From AA29 sp041481445 (GTDB lineage Bacteria > Acidobacteriota > Vicinamibacteria > Fen-336): 37,455 bases of DNA. Below, in pieces: positions 9,094-17,310 of this stretch. How positions within the stretch are numbered: the stretch's first letter is position 1; every line of letters starts with the position of its first letter. The position numbers and the translations under genes are program-made. The notes beneath the pieces were generated by a model. The model was given only the letters and a program-made list of their open reading frames with translations. It had not been told where the DNA came from and did not search any database. The stretch covers positions 1-37,455 of the forward strand of contig JBGPBV010000062.1 of assembly GCA_041481445.1 (NCBI GenBank). Reading direction: 5' to 3'.

Positions 9094-10014
9094 ATGGCTG
9101 CCGTATCCAGCAAGAAGAAGTCGAAGAGCGCCGCGCGGCCCGCGCCGCACAAGAAGGCGGAGGCGCGGGCGAAGGAGAAGGACCACCACAAGGCGGCCCA
9201 CCCGGCCCGGCCGGCGGCCAAGCCGCCGGCGGCGCCCGCGCGGGCGGCCGTGCCCGCCGCCGCTCATCCCCCCGCGGGCAAGGCCGGTCCCGCCGCCAAG
9301 CCCGCCCCTACGGGCAAGGGAGCGCTCCCGCCTGCGCGCACGGCGGCCGTGCCCGCGCGCCCGGCCGCGGGCGGCAAGACCGGTGACCGCCCGCCGCGTC
9401 CGGCCAAGAAGGGCGGACGGAAGAGCCCGCTGGCCCAGCGCCGCGGACCCAACGGCGAGCTGTTCACGCCCGGCGACCTCCTCCTTCCGACCGGCCCCCA
9501 GGGCCCGGACGAGATCCAGTACCTCCTGCGCGGGGCGGTGGCGGCCGAGCACGCGGCCGGACCCACCGCCGTCTCCGAGATCATCACCAAGAAGGGCACG
9601 CCCGACGCCGAGGGCGACCGCGGCGAGCTGACGCGCTTCTCGGAGGGCATGTCCGAGCGCTTCGAGAAGGGCGCGATCGAGCCGCTGCTCCCGATCCGGC
9701 CCCCCGCGCGGCGCAACTTCCAGGGCGTGGTCGAGCGGGCCAAGCACCGGCGGCGCGAGATCGGCGCGTTCCTGCGCGGCCTCGACCTCGGGCGCACCGA
9801 GACCTCGCACATGGACTCGCACGGCGAGGCCAGCCTGCAGAGCCTGATGGAGTGGGCGGCGCGCCTCGAGAACCTCGCGGAGGCGGACGAGCCGAACCAG
9901 GCCGACTACGCGCAGTTCCACCGCGGGCTGGACCAGCTCGAGAACACCACGGAGGCCCTGATCGTGGACGTCGAGCTGACCCTGCGCCGCCTGCGCGACC
10001 GCGCGCGGGCGTGA
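9094..10014 (+). CDS. Ala/Pro/Lys-rich protein of unknown function
   Basis: This is a 306-residue protein I do not recognise. Residues 1 to about 115 are low complexity, dominated by Ala, Pro, Lys and Arg (SSKKKSKSAARPAPHKK, then many APARAAVPA-type stretches), resembling a basic, histone-tail-like or nucleic-acid-binding region. The remainder is ordered-looking and mostly helical: NGELFTPGDLLLP, DEIQYLLRGAVAAEH, RFSEGMSERFEKGAIEPL, RRNFQGVVERAKHRRREIGAFLRGLDLG, and a C-terminal helical pair (SLQSLMEWAARLENLAEAD, LDQLENTTEALIVDVELTLRRLRD). There is no signal peptide or membrane helix. ATG 9094 follows TAGGAG with good spacing. The GH2 gene follows 7 bases after its stop if the CTG start is used. 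A TAGAAT hexamer at 8979-8984 may be its -10 box. Confidence 0.7.
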   Translation: MAAVSSKKKSKSAARPAPHKKAEARAKEKDHHKAAHPARPAAKPPAAPARAAVPAAAHPPAGKAGPAAKPAPTGKGALPPARTAAVPARPAAGGKTGDRPPRPAKKGGRKSPLAQRRGPNGELFTPGDLLLPTGPQGPDEIQYLLRGAVAAEHAAGPTAVSEIITKKGTPDAEGDRGELTRFSEGMSERFEKGAIEPLLPIRPPARRNFQGVVERAKHRRREIGAFLRGLDLGRTETSHMDSHGEASLQSLMEWAARLENLAEADEPNQADYAQFHRGLDQLENTTEALIVDVELTLRRLRDRARA

Positions 10015-10021
10015 CCGCCCC

Positions 10022-12553
10022 CTGAAGCTGCGCTTTCCGCGCCCCGCCGTCGCCGCGACCGCGCTCGTCCTGGCGATCGGCGCCGGATCCGCCGCCTGCC
10101 GCCGCGGGCCGGCCCCGACGCCTTCGCCCGCGGCCTCGGTGCCGCCGGCCGAGGAGCTGCGCGCGCGCGTCCTCCTCACCGGTCCCTGGCGGTTCCACGG
10201 AAGCGGGGACCCCGCGGGCGCGGAGGCGCCCGCCTTCGACGACTCGGCCTGGGACAGCGTCGAGGTGCCGCACACCTGGGGCCAGCGGCAGCTCAAGGCG
10301 GGCTGGTACCGGCTGCGGACCCGGCTGGGGGCGCGGGAGGCGGGCCGGCGCGTGTACCTGGTCTTCGAGGGCGTCGCCGTGTTCGCGGACGTGTACGTCA
10401 ACGGCCGCCACCTCGGCCAGCATCGCGGGGCCTTCACGCGCTTCGTCTTCGACGCCACCGCCCACATCGTGGACGGCGAGAACGTGATCGCGGTGCGCGC
10501 GAACAACGAGCTCGCCTCCACCGCGGACTCCCTGCCCTCGGGAACGGGGAAGCAGCTCTACAACCTCTACGGCGGGATCTATCGCAAGGCCTGGCTGGTC
10601 GAAACCGCCGCCCTGCACGTGGACCCCCTCGACCATGCCTCGTCCGGCGTCTACGTCACTCCGACGCACGTGACCGCGGAGGGGGCCGACCTCTCCGTCC
10701 GTACCCTCGTCCGCAACGCGTCCGCGGCGGCGCGACGTCCCCTCGTCCGCAGCCGCGTGCGCGCTCCGGACGGCGCCGAGGTGGCCGTCCTCGAAGGCGC
10801 GGTGTCCGTGGAGCCCGGCGCGCGCGGTGAAGTCGTCGCGACCACCCACCTGACGCGGCCGCGTCTGTGGAGCCCTTCCGACCCGCGCCTGTACACGGTG
10901 GAGACGGAAGTCCTCGTGGACGGGCGGCCGGTCGATCGCGTGCGCGAGCGCTTCGGCTTCCGCGACTTCCGCTTCGACGGCAGCGGCTTCACCCTCAACG
11001 GCGCCCCCATCCTCCTGCGCGGCGTGGGCAAGCACCAGGAGAACGAGGCGCGCCTGAGCGCAGTCACCGACGACGACCTGCGCCAGGAGTGGGCCTGGCT
11101 CAAGGACCTCGGGGTGAACTTCGTGCGCCTGGCCCACTACCCGCACGCCGCCCTCGAGTACGACCTGGCCGACGAGCAGGGGGTGCTGGTGTGGGCGGAG
11201 AACGGCCACTCGAACGAGCGGAAGATCGAGAAGACCGGCGACACCATCACACGGGAGATGGTCCTCCAGAACTACAACCACCCGAGCATCGTCATGTGGT
11301 CGGTCGGGAACGAGACGGGCTTCCTGCGCGTCAACCGCTACGCGGCGGTGGTGAAGGCCACGGACCCCACGCGCCTCGTGGCCTACGCGAGCAACGCCGG
11401 CACCAAGGGCAAGCGCTTCTATCCCGACCTCGACCTCATCGCGCAAAACACCTACGTCGGCTGGTACCGCGGCGACCCCTGGGAGTTCGAGGCCCGTGCG
11501 CGCGCCATGCGCTTCATCTCGGAGAGCGGGGGCGGCGCCGTCGTCACGAACCACACCGACTACGGCCGGCTGCACCGCCTGCTGGACGTGTTCGAGCCCG
11601 AGGAGTACCGGCAGGAGATCGAGGAGGTCCACGACCAGGTCGTCTTCCGCGACCACCCCGATGACGTCCCCCTCTACTCGCTCTGGAACTTCCGTGACTT
11701 CGGCACCGAGAAATACAAGGGCGTGCGGAACACCAAGGGCCTGCTCACCTACGGCGGGTTCAAGAAGGACGCCTGGTACCTCTATCGCGCGTTCCTGCGG
11801 CCGCAGGAGCCGCTCGTCCACCTGGCCGGCCAGACCTACTTCCTGCGGCGCGGCCGCGCCGACGACGGGATCAAGGCCTACTCCAACGCCCCCGCCCTGA
11901 CCTTGACCCTCAACGGCGGCGAGGCGGGGAGCCGGCGCAACGGCGAGTACCGCCATCCGAACGGGCGCCCCGTGGCCAACGTCTTCTTCTGGCGCGCTCC
12001 TCTCCGTCCCGGACGCAACGAGCTCCGCGTCCGCGATGCGGCCGGGCACGAGGACGCCGCCGTCGTCTACTACGAGGCGGCGGGGGTCGCGCGCGTCGCG
12101 GAAGAGGGGATCGTGCGCGACCTCGTCTCCAGCAATCCCGGGAGCCCGGCCCGGTTCATCGACCAGCCGGTGCAGGACCAGTGGCCGTTCTACCTCGAGT
12201 TCGACGGCACCGCCGACAACACCTTCGACGCGCTTCCCGACGCGGTGCGCGGCGCCGGCTGGATCGCCACCCGGCGCCTCAGCAAGGCGGACGCGCGCAC
12301 CGACCTCTCGTTCCGCATCGCGGCCGAGGCCGCGCACGCCACCGTGTACGTGATGGGGTCGCAGTCGCCGGCGCTGGAGGCGAGCCTCGGGCGCGCCGGC
12401 TTCCGCGACACCGGCGTGCGCGGGCGCTGGCACGACAACGCGCTCGGCCTGGTGCCGTTCCGGCTCTACGCGGCGGAGACGCGCGGTGGGGAGCGCGTGG
12501 CCGTCCCCGGGGTCACCGCCGACTACGTCGTGCTGGTCAAGGGCGGCGTTTGA
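10022..12553 (+). CDS. Glycoside hydrolase family 2 (beta-galactosidase-like), probable lipoprotein
   Basis: This is a retaining GH2 glycosidase. Domains in order: a jelly-roll sugar-binding domain (PHTWGQRQLKAGWYRL, then YVNGRHLGQHRGAF), an immunoglobulin-like domain, a TIM barrel (LRGVGKHQENEARLS; NFVRLAHYPH; acid/base Glu in WSVGNETG; nucleophile Glu in FISESGG), then a bacterial-Ig-like domain (AYSNAPALTLTLNGG) and a further C-terminal domain. The catalytic Glu codons are at 11312 and 11522. The first ordinary start codon is GTG 10139. Directly upstream in the same open frame the codons from 10022 read as a lipoprotein signal (Lys-Leu-Arg, hydrophobic core AVAATALVLAIGA, lipobox GSAAC), with only CTG available as start. 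I therefore extend the gene to CTG 10022 (843 residues). The signal has the right shape; the start codon is uncertain. Confidence 0.85.
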   Translation: MKLRFPRPAVAATALVLAIGAGSAACRRGPAPTPSPAASVPPAEELRARVLLTGPWRFHGSGDPAGAEAPAFDDSAWDSVEVPHTWGQRQLKAGWYRLRTRLGAREAGRRVYLVFEGVAVFADVYVNGRHLGQHRGAFTRFVFDATAHIVDGENVIAVRANNELASTADSLPSGTGKQLYNLYGGIYRKAWLVETAALHVDPLDHASSGVYVTPTHVTAEGADLSVRTLVRNASAAARRPLVRSRVRAPDGAEVAVLEGAVSVEPGARGEVVATTHLTRPRLWSPSDPRLYTVETEVLVDGRPVDRVRERFGFRDFRFDGSGFTLNGAPILLRGVGKHQENEARLSAVTDDDLRQEWAWLKDLGVNFVRLAHYPHAALEYDLADEQGVLVWAENGHSNERKIEKTGDTITREMVLQNYNHPSIVMWSVGNETGFLRVNRYAAVVKATDPTRLVAYASNAGTKGKRFYPDLDLIAQNTYVGWYRGDPWEFEARARAMRFISESGGGAVVTNHTDYGRLHRLLDVFEPEEYRQEIEEVHDQVVFRDHPDDVPLYSLWNFRDFGTEKYKGVRNTKGLLTYGGFKKDAWYLYRAFLRPQEPLVHLAGQTYFLRRGRADDGIKAYSNAPALTLTLNGGEAGSRRNGEYRHPNGRPVANVFFWRAPLRPGRNELRVRDAAGHEDAAVVYYEAAGVARVAEEGIVRDLVSSNPGSPARFIDQPVQDQWPFYLEFDGTADNTFDALPDAVRGAGWIATRRLSKADARTDLSFRIAAEAAHATVYVMGSQSPALEASLGRAGFRDTGVRGRWHDNALGLVPFRLYAAETRGGERVAVPGVTADYVVLVKGGV

Positions 12554-12573
12554 AACCGGCGGCGCCAACGCAG

Positions 12574-12579
12574 GATACT
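12574..12579 (+). promoter_or_regulatory. Candidate -10 box (GATACT) close to the HEAT-repeat gene start
   Basis: GATACT lies 9 bases before the ATG at 12589, in the 35-base gap after the GH2 gene. No strong Shine-Dalgarno is present and no -35 is clear. The position matches similar hexamers upstream of other genes in this window. Confidence 0.25.
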
Positions 12580-12588
12580 GCGCGCCCC

Positions 12589-13545
12589 ATGGGAACCCCT
12601 CCTCCCGACGATTCCGGCGCCGCCCCCGGCCCGGCCGAGCCCGGAGCCGCCGCCCCCCCGGAAGCCCGTCAGGGCGTCCCGTTCCTCGTCCTGCAGTTCT
12701 TCATCTTCCCCCTCGCGATCGTGGCCGTCTGCGTCATCGTGTTCGTGATCTTCGGCGTCATCGCCTCCGAGGGGAAGGGCCCGCGGCAGTACCTCGACGA
12801 GGTCCGCACCGGCAGCGCGAACCGGCGCTGGCAGGCCGCGTTCGAGCTGACCAAGGCCCTGCAGGCGCACCGCGATCCCGCCCTCAAGGACCCGCGCTTC
12901 GTGGAGGAGGCCGTGCGCACCTTCCGCGAGTCGGCGGGGGACGACCCGCGCGTGCGGCGCTACCTCGCCCTGGCCCTGGGCCGGCTGGGCGAGCGCGCGG
13001 CGGTGCCTGCGCTGCTGGAGGCCGCCCGGGACTCCGCCCCGGACGGGACGCACCCCGATCCCGAGACCCAGATCTACGCGGTGTGGGCCGTGGGCGCCAT
13101 CGGCGACCCCGAGGCCGAGCCCAGGCTGGTCGAGCTCGCCAAGAGCGAAGATGCGGGCGTGCGCAAGACGGCGGTGCACGCGCTGGGGTCCTTCCCGGGC
13201 GAGGCCGCGCGCGCGGCGCTGGCGGCGGCCCTGTCCGACCGCGTCGAGGACGTGCGCTGGAACGCCGCCATCGCCCTCGCCCGCCGCCGCGATCCCGCCA
13301 GCGTCCCCGTCCTCCTCGAGATGCTCGACCGTGCGCACCTGGGCCGGGTGGAGGGCATGAGCGAGGGACAGCGCATGGAGGACACGCTCCTCCAGGCCGT
13401 GGAGGCGGCGGGAGTGGTGCCCGATCCCCGGCTGCGCGCCGCCCTGGAGACTCTGCGCGACGGGGACCCGAGCCTGACCGTGCGAGAGGCCGCGCGGGCC
13501 GCCCTCGAAGGCCGGGCGCCGCCTTCCCCCTCGCCCTTCCCCTGA
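12589..13545 (+). CDS. Membrane-anchored HEAT-repeat protein
   Basis: This is a 318-residue protein. Residues 1-28 are a Pro/Ala/Gly-rich N-terminus, 31-58 form one strong transmembrane helix (PFLVLQFFIFPLAIVAVCVI and onward), and the remainder is a chain of paired helices typical of HEAT/PBS-lyase repeats: RRYLALALGRLGERAAVPALL, IYAVWAVGAIGDPEAEPRLVEL, VRKTAVHALGSFPGEAARAAL, VRWNAAIALARRRDPASVPVLL. The repeats are a protein-protein scaffold, most likely on the cytoplasmic side given the short N-terminus, though topology is not certain. The gene follows GH2 by 35 bases on the same strand. No enzymatic residue is evident. It converges with the CDF transporter, leaving 6 bases. Confidence 0.85.
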   Translation: MGTPPPDDSGAAPGPAEPGAAAPPEARQGVPFLVLQFFIFPLAIVAVCVIVFVIFGVIASEGKGPRQYLDEVRTGSANRRWQAAFELTKALQAHRDPALKDPRFVEEAVRTFRESAGDDPRVRRYLALALGRLGERAAVPALLEAARDSAPDGTHPDPETQIYAVWAVGAIGDPEAEPRLVELAKSEDAGVRKTAVHALGSFPGEAARAALAAALSDRVEDVRWNAAIALARRRDPASVPVLLEMLDRAHLGRVEGMSEGQRMEDTLLQAVEAAGVVPDPRLRAALETLRDGDPSLTVREAARAALEGRAPPSPSPFP

Positions 13546-13551
13546 GCCGGC

Positions 13552-14490
13552 TCAGCCCTCGTCGTCGCCGGCGGGCGCCCCGAAGATCTTGATGGTCTGG
13601 GGGGTGATCAGGACGGACACGACCTCCGGATGCGCCCGGCGCACCTTGCGCTCGACGGCGGTCACGATCGTCTCCACCTGCGCCACGGAGAGCGTGTCCT
13701 CGAAGTCGACGCTGATGGCGGCCAGCACCTGCCGGGGCCCGATGTGCACCGTGAACAGCCCGTGCGAGCGCTGGATGCCCGGCTCCGCGCTCGCGATCGC
13801 GCAGATGTCGGCCACCACCTCCGAGCGCGCGGGCTCTCCGATGAGAAGGCCCTTGCTCTCGCGGGCCAGGAAGGCGGCGACGGCGCCGAGCAGGACGCCG
13901 ATGAGGATGGAGGCGATGCCGTCCAGGCGCGGCTGGCCGAAGGCCTGGGCGGAGGAGGTCCCGGCCAGGGCGATCAGGAGGCCGATGAGGGCCGCGCTGT
14001 CCTCGAAGAGCACCATGAACGTCATGGGGTCCTTGCTGCGGCGTGCCTGCTCCAGGTAGCCGCGGTCGCCGGCCTCCGTCTTGAACTCCTCGAAGGCCAC
14101 CCGCCACGAGGCCGCCTCGAAGACCAGGGCCAGGCCGATCACGACGTAGTTGACGGCCGGCCGCTCGATGGGCACCGGCTCGAGGGTGTGGTGGATGCCC
14201 TCGTAGATCGAGACGACCGCGCCCACCGCGAAGATCATGAGGGCGACCACGAAGCTCCAGAAGTAGACCTCGCGCCCGTGGCCGAAAGGGTGGGCGTGGT
14301 CGGGCGGACGAGCGGCGCGACGCAGGCCGTACAGGAGGAGCACCTCGTTGCCGGTGTCCACCAGCGAGTGCACCGCCTCGCTCAGCATGGCCGAGCTGCC
14401 GGTCAGGGCGGCGGCCACGAACTTCGTGACGGCGACGAGGATGTTGCCGATCAGCGCGGCGTATACGACCCTCGTCGGCGAGCTCGGCAT
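13552..14490 (-). CDS. Cation diffusion facilitator family transporter
   Basis: This is a 312-residue inner-membrane transporter of the CDF family, which exports divalent metals by proton exchange. Transmembrane helices begin at about 8, 36, 78, 112, 156 and 185, followed by a cytoplasmic ferredoxin-like domain (from about residue 215, with PRQVLAAISVDFEDTLSVAQVE). Conserved signatures are SEAVHSLVDTGNE (37-49; H41 and D45 of the TM2 metal site) and HPFGHGREVYFWSF (67-80). In TM5 the usual HxxxD is replaced by a VLFEDSAAL segment: D164 is kept, the His is not, and E163 is next to it. That pattern resembles the ZnT9-like branch more than the YiiP branch, so the metal is uncertain. GAGGAA upstream supports ATG 14490. 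Confidence 0.9.
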   Translation of the reverse strand: MPSSPTRVVYAALIGNILVAVTKFVAAALTGSSAMLSEAVHSLVDTGNEVLLLYGLRRAARPPDHAHPFGHGREVYFWSFVVALMIFAVGAVVSIYEGIHHTLEPVPIERPAVNYVVIGLALVFEAASWRVAFEEFKTEAGDRGYLEQARRSKDPMTFMVLFEDSAALIGLLIALAGTSSAQAFGQPRLDGIASILIGVLLGAVAAFLARESKGLLIGEPARSEVVADICAIASAEPGIQRSHGLFTVHIGPRQVLAAISVDFEDTLSVAQVETIVTAVERKVRRAHPEVVSVLITPQTIKIFGAPAGDDEG

Positions 14491-14549
14491 CGTGATGTTC
14501 CTCGATCAGGACGCGGCCGGCGCGCGTCCGCGACCGTGCGCGCGCTGCC

Positions 14550-14577
14550 TTGACACGACTTCGAGCGAAGGTATCAT
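14550..14577 (+). promoter_or_regulatory. Sigma-70-type promoter of the Rieske/cytochrome b operon
   Basis: A perfect TTGACA (14550-14555) is separated by 16 bases from TATCAT (14572-14577), a 5/6 match to TATAAT. It lies about 60 bases upstream of the Rieske start, in the divergent gap after the CDF gene. It is the clearest complete promoter I can see in the window and should drive the whole cytochrome operon. Confidence 0.65.
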
Positions 14578-14636
14578 TGCTCGCGCTTCAGGCGGTTCAG
14601 CGGAATCGGGTTATATCCACACCGGGAAGGACCTCG

Positions 14637-15296
14637 ATGGCTGACGAGAAGGACGCTCCCGACACAAAGGAGCCGGCCCCCGGCTCGGCGACGCCGGCCG
14701 CCGGGGCGCCTCCGACCCCGCCCCCCGTCATCGCCGCCGCCGCCCGCCCCGCCGGAGCTCCCGCTGCCTCCAAGCCACCGTTGCCCGCGGCGAAGCCGTC
14801 GGAGGCGGAGGGCGTCTCCCGGCGCGGCTTCCTGAAGTGGACGACGGTCGGCTGGGTGGCCTTCTCCGCCGCCTGCACGTCCAGCCTCGTGGCCAGCGCG
14901 CGCTTCCTGTTCCCGAACGTCCTCTTCGAGCCGCCGCAGTCGTTCAAGGTGGGCTTCCCCAGCGAGTACACGGTCGGGGAAGTGGACACGCGATGGAAGG
15001 ACGCCTTCTCGGTCTGGATCGTCCGCAACCCCGACGGTTTCTACGCCCTCATCGCCGTGTGCACGCACCTGGGCTGCTCGCCCAACTGGCTGGCCGCGGA
15101 GAACAAGTTCAAGTGCCCCTGCCACGGCAGCGGGTTCTACAAGACGGGCGTCAACTTCGAGGGGCCGGCTCCCCGCCCGCTGGAGCGCGCGCGCATCGTG
15201 CTCGCCGACGACGGCCAGATCCTGGTCGACAAGTCGGTGAAGTTCCAGCAGGAGAAGGGTGAGTGGACCAAGGACGAGTCGTTCCTGAAGGTCTGA
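14637..15296 (+). CDS. Rieske iron-sulfur protein of a cytochrome bc-type complex
   Basis: This is the [2Fe-2S] subunit that takes electrons from quinol at the Qo site. The 219-residue protein has a Pro/Ala-rich cytoplasmic N-terminus (1-58), a Tat signal-anchor SRRGFLKW (61-68) followed by a hydrophobic helix (about 69-95), and the Rieske fold. Cluster ligands are C142 and H144 in CTHLGC, and C160 and H163 in CPCHGSGF; C147 and C162 can form the usual disulfide. ATG 14637 is preceded by GGGAAGGA; the frame stays open upstream but the family does not require more. It is first in the operon Rieske, cytochrome b, cytochrome b C-terminal subunit, cytochrome c. The Tat motif means the cluster is inserted in the cytoplasm before export. 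Confidence 0.94.
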   Translation: MADEKDAPDTKEPAPGSATPAAGAPPTPPPVIAAAARPAGAPAASKPPLPAAKPSEAEGVSRRGFLKWTTVGWVAFSAACTSSLVASARFLFPNVLFEPPQSFKVGFPSEYTVGEVDTRWKDAFSVWIVRNPDGFYALIAVCTHLGCSPNWLAAENKFKCPCHGSGFYKTGVNFEGPAPRPLERARIVLADDGQILVDKSVKFQQEKGEWTKDESFLKV

Positions 15297-15346
15297 TGAT
15301 CCCGGCTTCCCGCCGCAAGTCCCCCGGCCGCATGGAGAGAGGGTAA

Positions 15347-16153
15347 ATGGCCACTGCCAAGCCTCCCGAGCCGTTCCTGGCCCGCACCTGGGACTACATC
15401 ACGGAGACCCAGCTCTGGAAGTCGGTCTTCCGGCACGGCGTCCCCGCCACCAACCGCAACCGCGTGCTGGTGGTGATGACGAACGTGTTCCTGCACCTGC
15501 ACCCCGTGAAGATCCGCAAGAGCGGCATCCGCCTCAAGTTCACCTGGTGCATGGGCGGGCTGACCTTCTTCCTGTTCCTGGTGGAGACCTTCACCGGCCT
15601 CCTGCTGATGTTCTACTACCGGCCGACGGTGGCCTACGCGTACATGGACATCATCGACCTCGCGGAGCAGGTACCTCTCGGGATCATGCGCGAGCTGCAC
15701 CGCTGGGGCGCGCACGCCATGGTCATCAGCGTGTGGCTGCACATGTTCCGCGTGTTCATGACCGGCTCCTACAAGCCGCCGCGCGAGTTCAACTGGAACG
15801 TGGGCGTGATCCTGCTCGTGCTGACCCTGCTCCTCTCCTTCACCGGGTACCTGCTGCCCTGGGACCAGCTGGCGATCTGGGCCATCACCGTCGGCTCCAA
15901 CATGGCGCGCGCGACGCCGCTGCTCGGGCACGAAGGGCCAGGCTCGCAGCTCCTGGTCTTGGGCGACGTGAAGATGGTCCATGCGGGGTCCGACGCGCGC
16001 TTCGCGTTGCTGGGCGGGCGCTTCGTCGGCGAGGGCGCGCTGCTCCGCTTCTACGTTCTCCACTGCGTCGGCATCCCGCTGGTGGCCGGCATCCTCATGG
16101 CTGTGCACTTCTGGCGCGTCCGCAAGGACGGCGGGATCTCCGGCCCATTGTGA
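15347..16153 (+). CDS. Cytochrome b, N-terminal (b6-like) subunit
   Basis: This is a membrane dihaem subunit that carries electrons across the membrane between the two quinone sites. The 268-residue protein has four core helices and the four haem-ligand histidines: H118 (ELHRWGAH) and H132 (WLHMFRVF) in helix B, H239 (FYVLHCVG) and H254 (AVHFWRVRK) in helix D. TGYLLPWDQ (166-174) is the conserved helix C end near the Qo site. It is longer than cytochrome b6: there are about 65 residues before the first helix, and an extra segment of about 25 residues (LLGHEGPGSQLLVLGDVKMV region, 192-211) lies before helix D. The C-terminal RVRKDGG is typical of split cytochromes b. It lies 50 bases after the Rieske gene and 7 bases before the next subunit. 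Confidence 0.94.
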   Translation: MATAKPPEPFLARTWDYITETQLWKSVFRHGVPATNRNRVLVVMTNVFLHLHPVKIRKSGIRLKFTWCMGGLTFFLFLVETFTGLLLMFYYRPTVAYAYMDIIDLAEQVPLGIMRELHRWGAHAMVISVWLHMFRVFMTGSYKPPREFNWNVGVILLVLTLLLSFTGYLLPWDQLAIWAITVGSNMARATPLLGHEGPGSQLLVLGDVKMVHAGSDARFALLGGRFVGEGALLRFYVLHCVGIPLVAGILMAVHFWRVRKDGGISGPL

Positions 16154-16160
16154 GAAGCCG

Positions 16161-17309
16161 ATGAACTTCGTCGCCACGCTCAAGGACGTCGTCAACGCGC
16201 TCACCGCCCCGGAGATCTTCATCACCGTGGTGGCCATCCTCTTCCTGATCGCGCTGCAGTCGCGCGGGCTGTGGCGGACGCGGCCGGCGATGATCATGGG
16301 GATCCTGGCCGTGGGCTTCCTGGGCGTGTCCATGCTGGACCCCAACTTCGCGTTGATCGTGAAGAAGCCGGACAACGTGCCGATCGTGGCCATGTTGTTC
16401 CTGGTCGGCTTCTTCCTGTGGCTCAGCCTGTCGCAGGCCTACACGAACGACGACCGGATCGCCGCCGGCCAGCCTCCGGTGGAGGCCAGCGACGGAGAGG
16501 CGGAGAAGACCTGGGTCTGGCCCGACCTCGTCTATACCGAGCTCCTGGCCATGGTCATCGGCATGATCATCCTCGTGGTCTGGAGCCTCCTGCTCAAGGC
16601 CCCGATCGAGGAGCCGGCCAACCCCGCGCGCACGCCGAATCCCTCCAAGGCGCCCTGGTACTTCCTCGGCTTGCAGGAGATGCTGGTCTACTTCGACCCC
16701 TGGCTGGCGGGGGTCGTCTTCCCGAGCTTGATCATCGTGGGGTTGATGGCCATCCCCTACATCGACACCAACCCCAAGGGGAACGGCTACTTCACGTTCA
16801 AGGAGCGCAAGGTCGAGATCACGCTCTTCCTCTTCGGGTTCCTCATCCTGTGGGTCCTCCTCGTCACCCTCGGCACCTTCCTGCGCGGGCCGAACTGGAA
16901 CTTCTTCGGCCCCTACGAGTACTGGGACCTCCACAAGCTGCTGGCCCTGAACAACGTCAACCTGTCCGAGTACTTCTGGATCAAGGGCCTCGGCATGAAG
17001 ATGCCGAGCGGCACGCTGGGCAAGTTCGTGCGGGAGCTGCCCGGGATCCTGCTCGTCCTCTTCTACATCGGCGTGCTGCCGGGCATCCTGGCCATGACGC
17101 GCAAGACCTGGACCCTCAAGCTCGGCTCGCGGACCTTCAGCATGACCTTCGGGCTCAAGAAGTACTTCGAGAAGCTCGGGCCCTGGCGCTACAGCATCTT
17201 CGTGATGCTGCTGCTCTGCATGATCGCCCTGCCGATCAAGATGGTGCTCCGGTGGACGATCAACTTGAAGTACATCGTCGCCTTGCCGGAAATATTCTTC
17301 AATATCTGA
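16161..17309 (+). CDS. Enlarged cytochrome b C-terminal (subunit IV-like) subunit
   Basis: This is the partner of the split cytochrome b and supplies part of the Qo pocket. It is 382 residues, against about 160 for plastid/cyanobacterial subunit IV. Residues 1-115 add three extra helices (about 17-33, 42-59, 73-92). The conserved core starts near 121 (PDLVYTELLA; helix 126-146), then EPANPARTPNPSKAPWYFLG (151-170). At the PEWY position the sequence is APWY (164-167), so the Qo-site glutamate is not present there. Further helices lie at about 184-200, 218-240, 293-312 and 343-363. ATG 16161 follows the cytochrome b stop by 7 bases. The octahaem gene begins one base after its stop, so translation is likely coupled. 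Confidence 0.92.
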   Translation: MNFVATLKDVVNALTAPEIFITVVAILFLIALQSRGLWRTRPAMIMGILAVGFLGVSMLDPNFALIVKKPDNVPIVAMLFLVGFFLWLSLSQAYTNDDRIAAGQPPVEASDGEAEKTWVWPDLVYTELLAMVIGMIILVVWSLLLKAPIEEPANPARTPNPSKAPWYFLGLQEMLVYFDPWLAGVVFPSLIIVGLMAIPYIDTNPKGNGYFTFKERKVEITLFLFGFLILWVLLVTLGTFLRGPNWNFFGPYEYWDLHKLLALNNVNLSEYFWIKGLGMKMPSGTLGKFVRELPGILLVLFYIGVLPGILAMTRKTWTLKLGSRTFSMTFGLKKYFEKLGPWRYSIFVMLLLCMIALPIKMVLRWTINLKYIVALPEIFFNI

Positions 17310-17310
17310 G

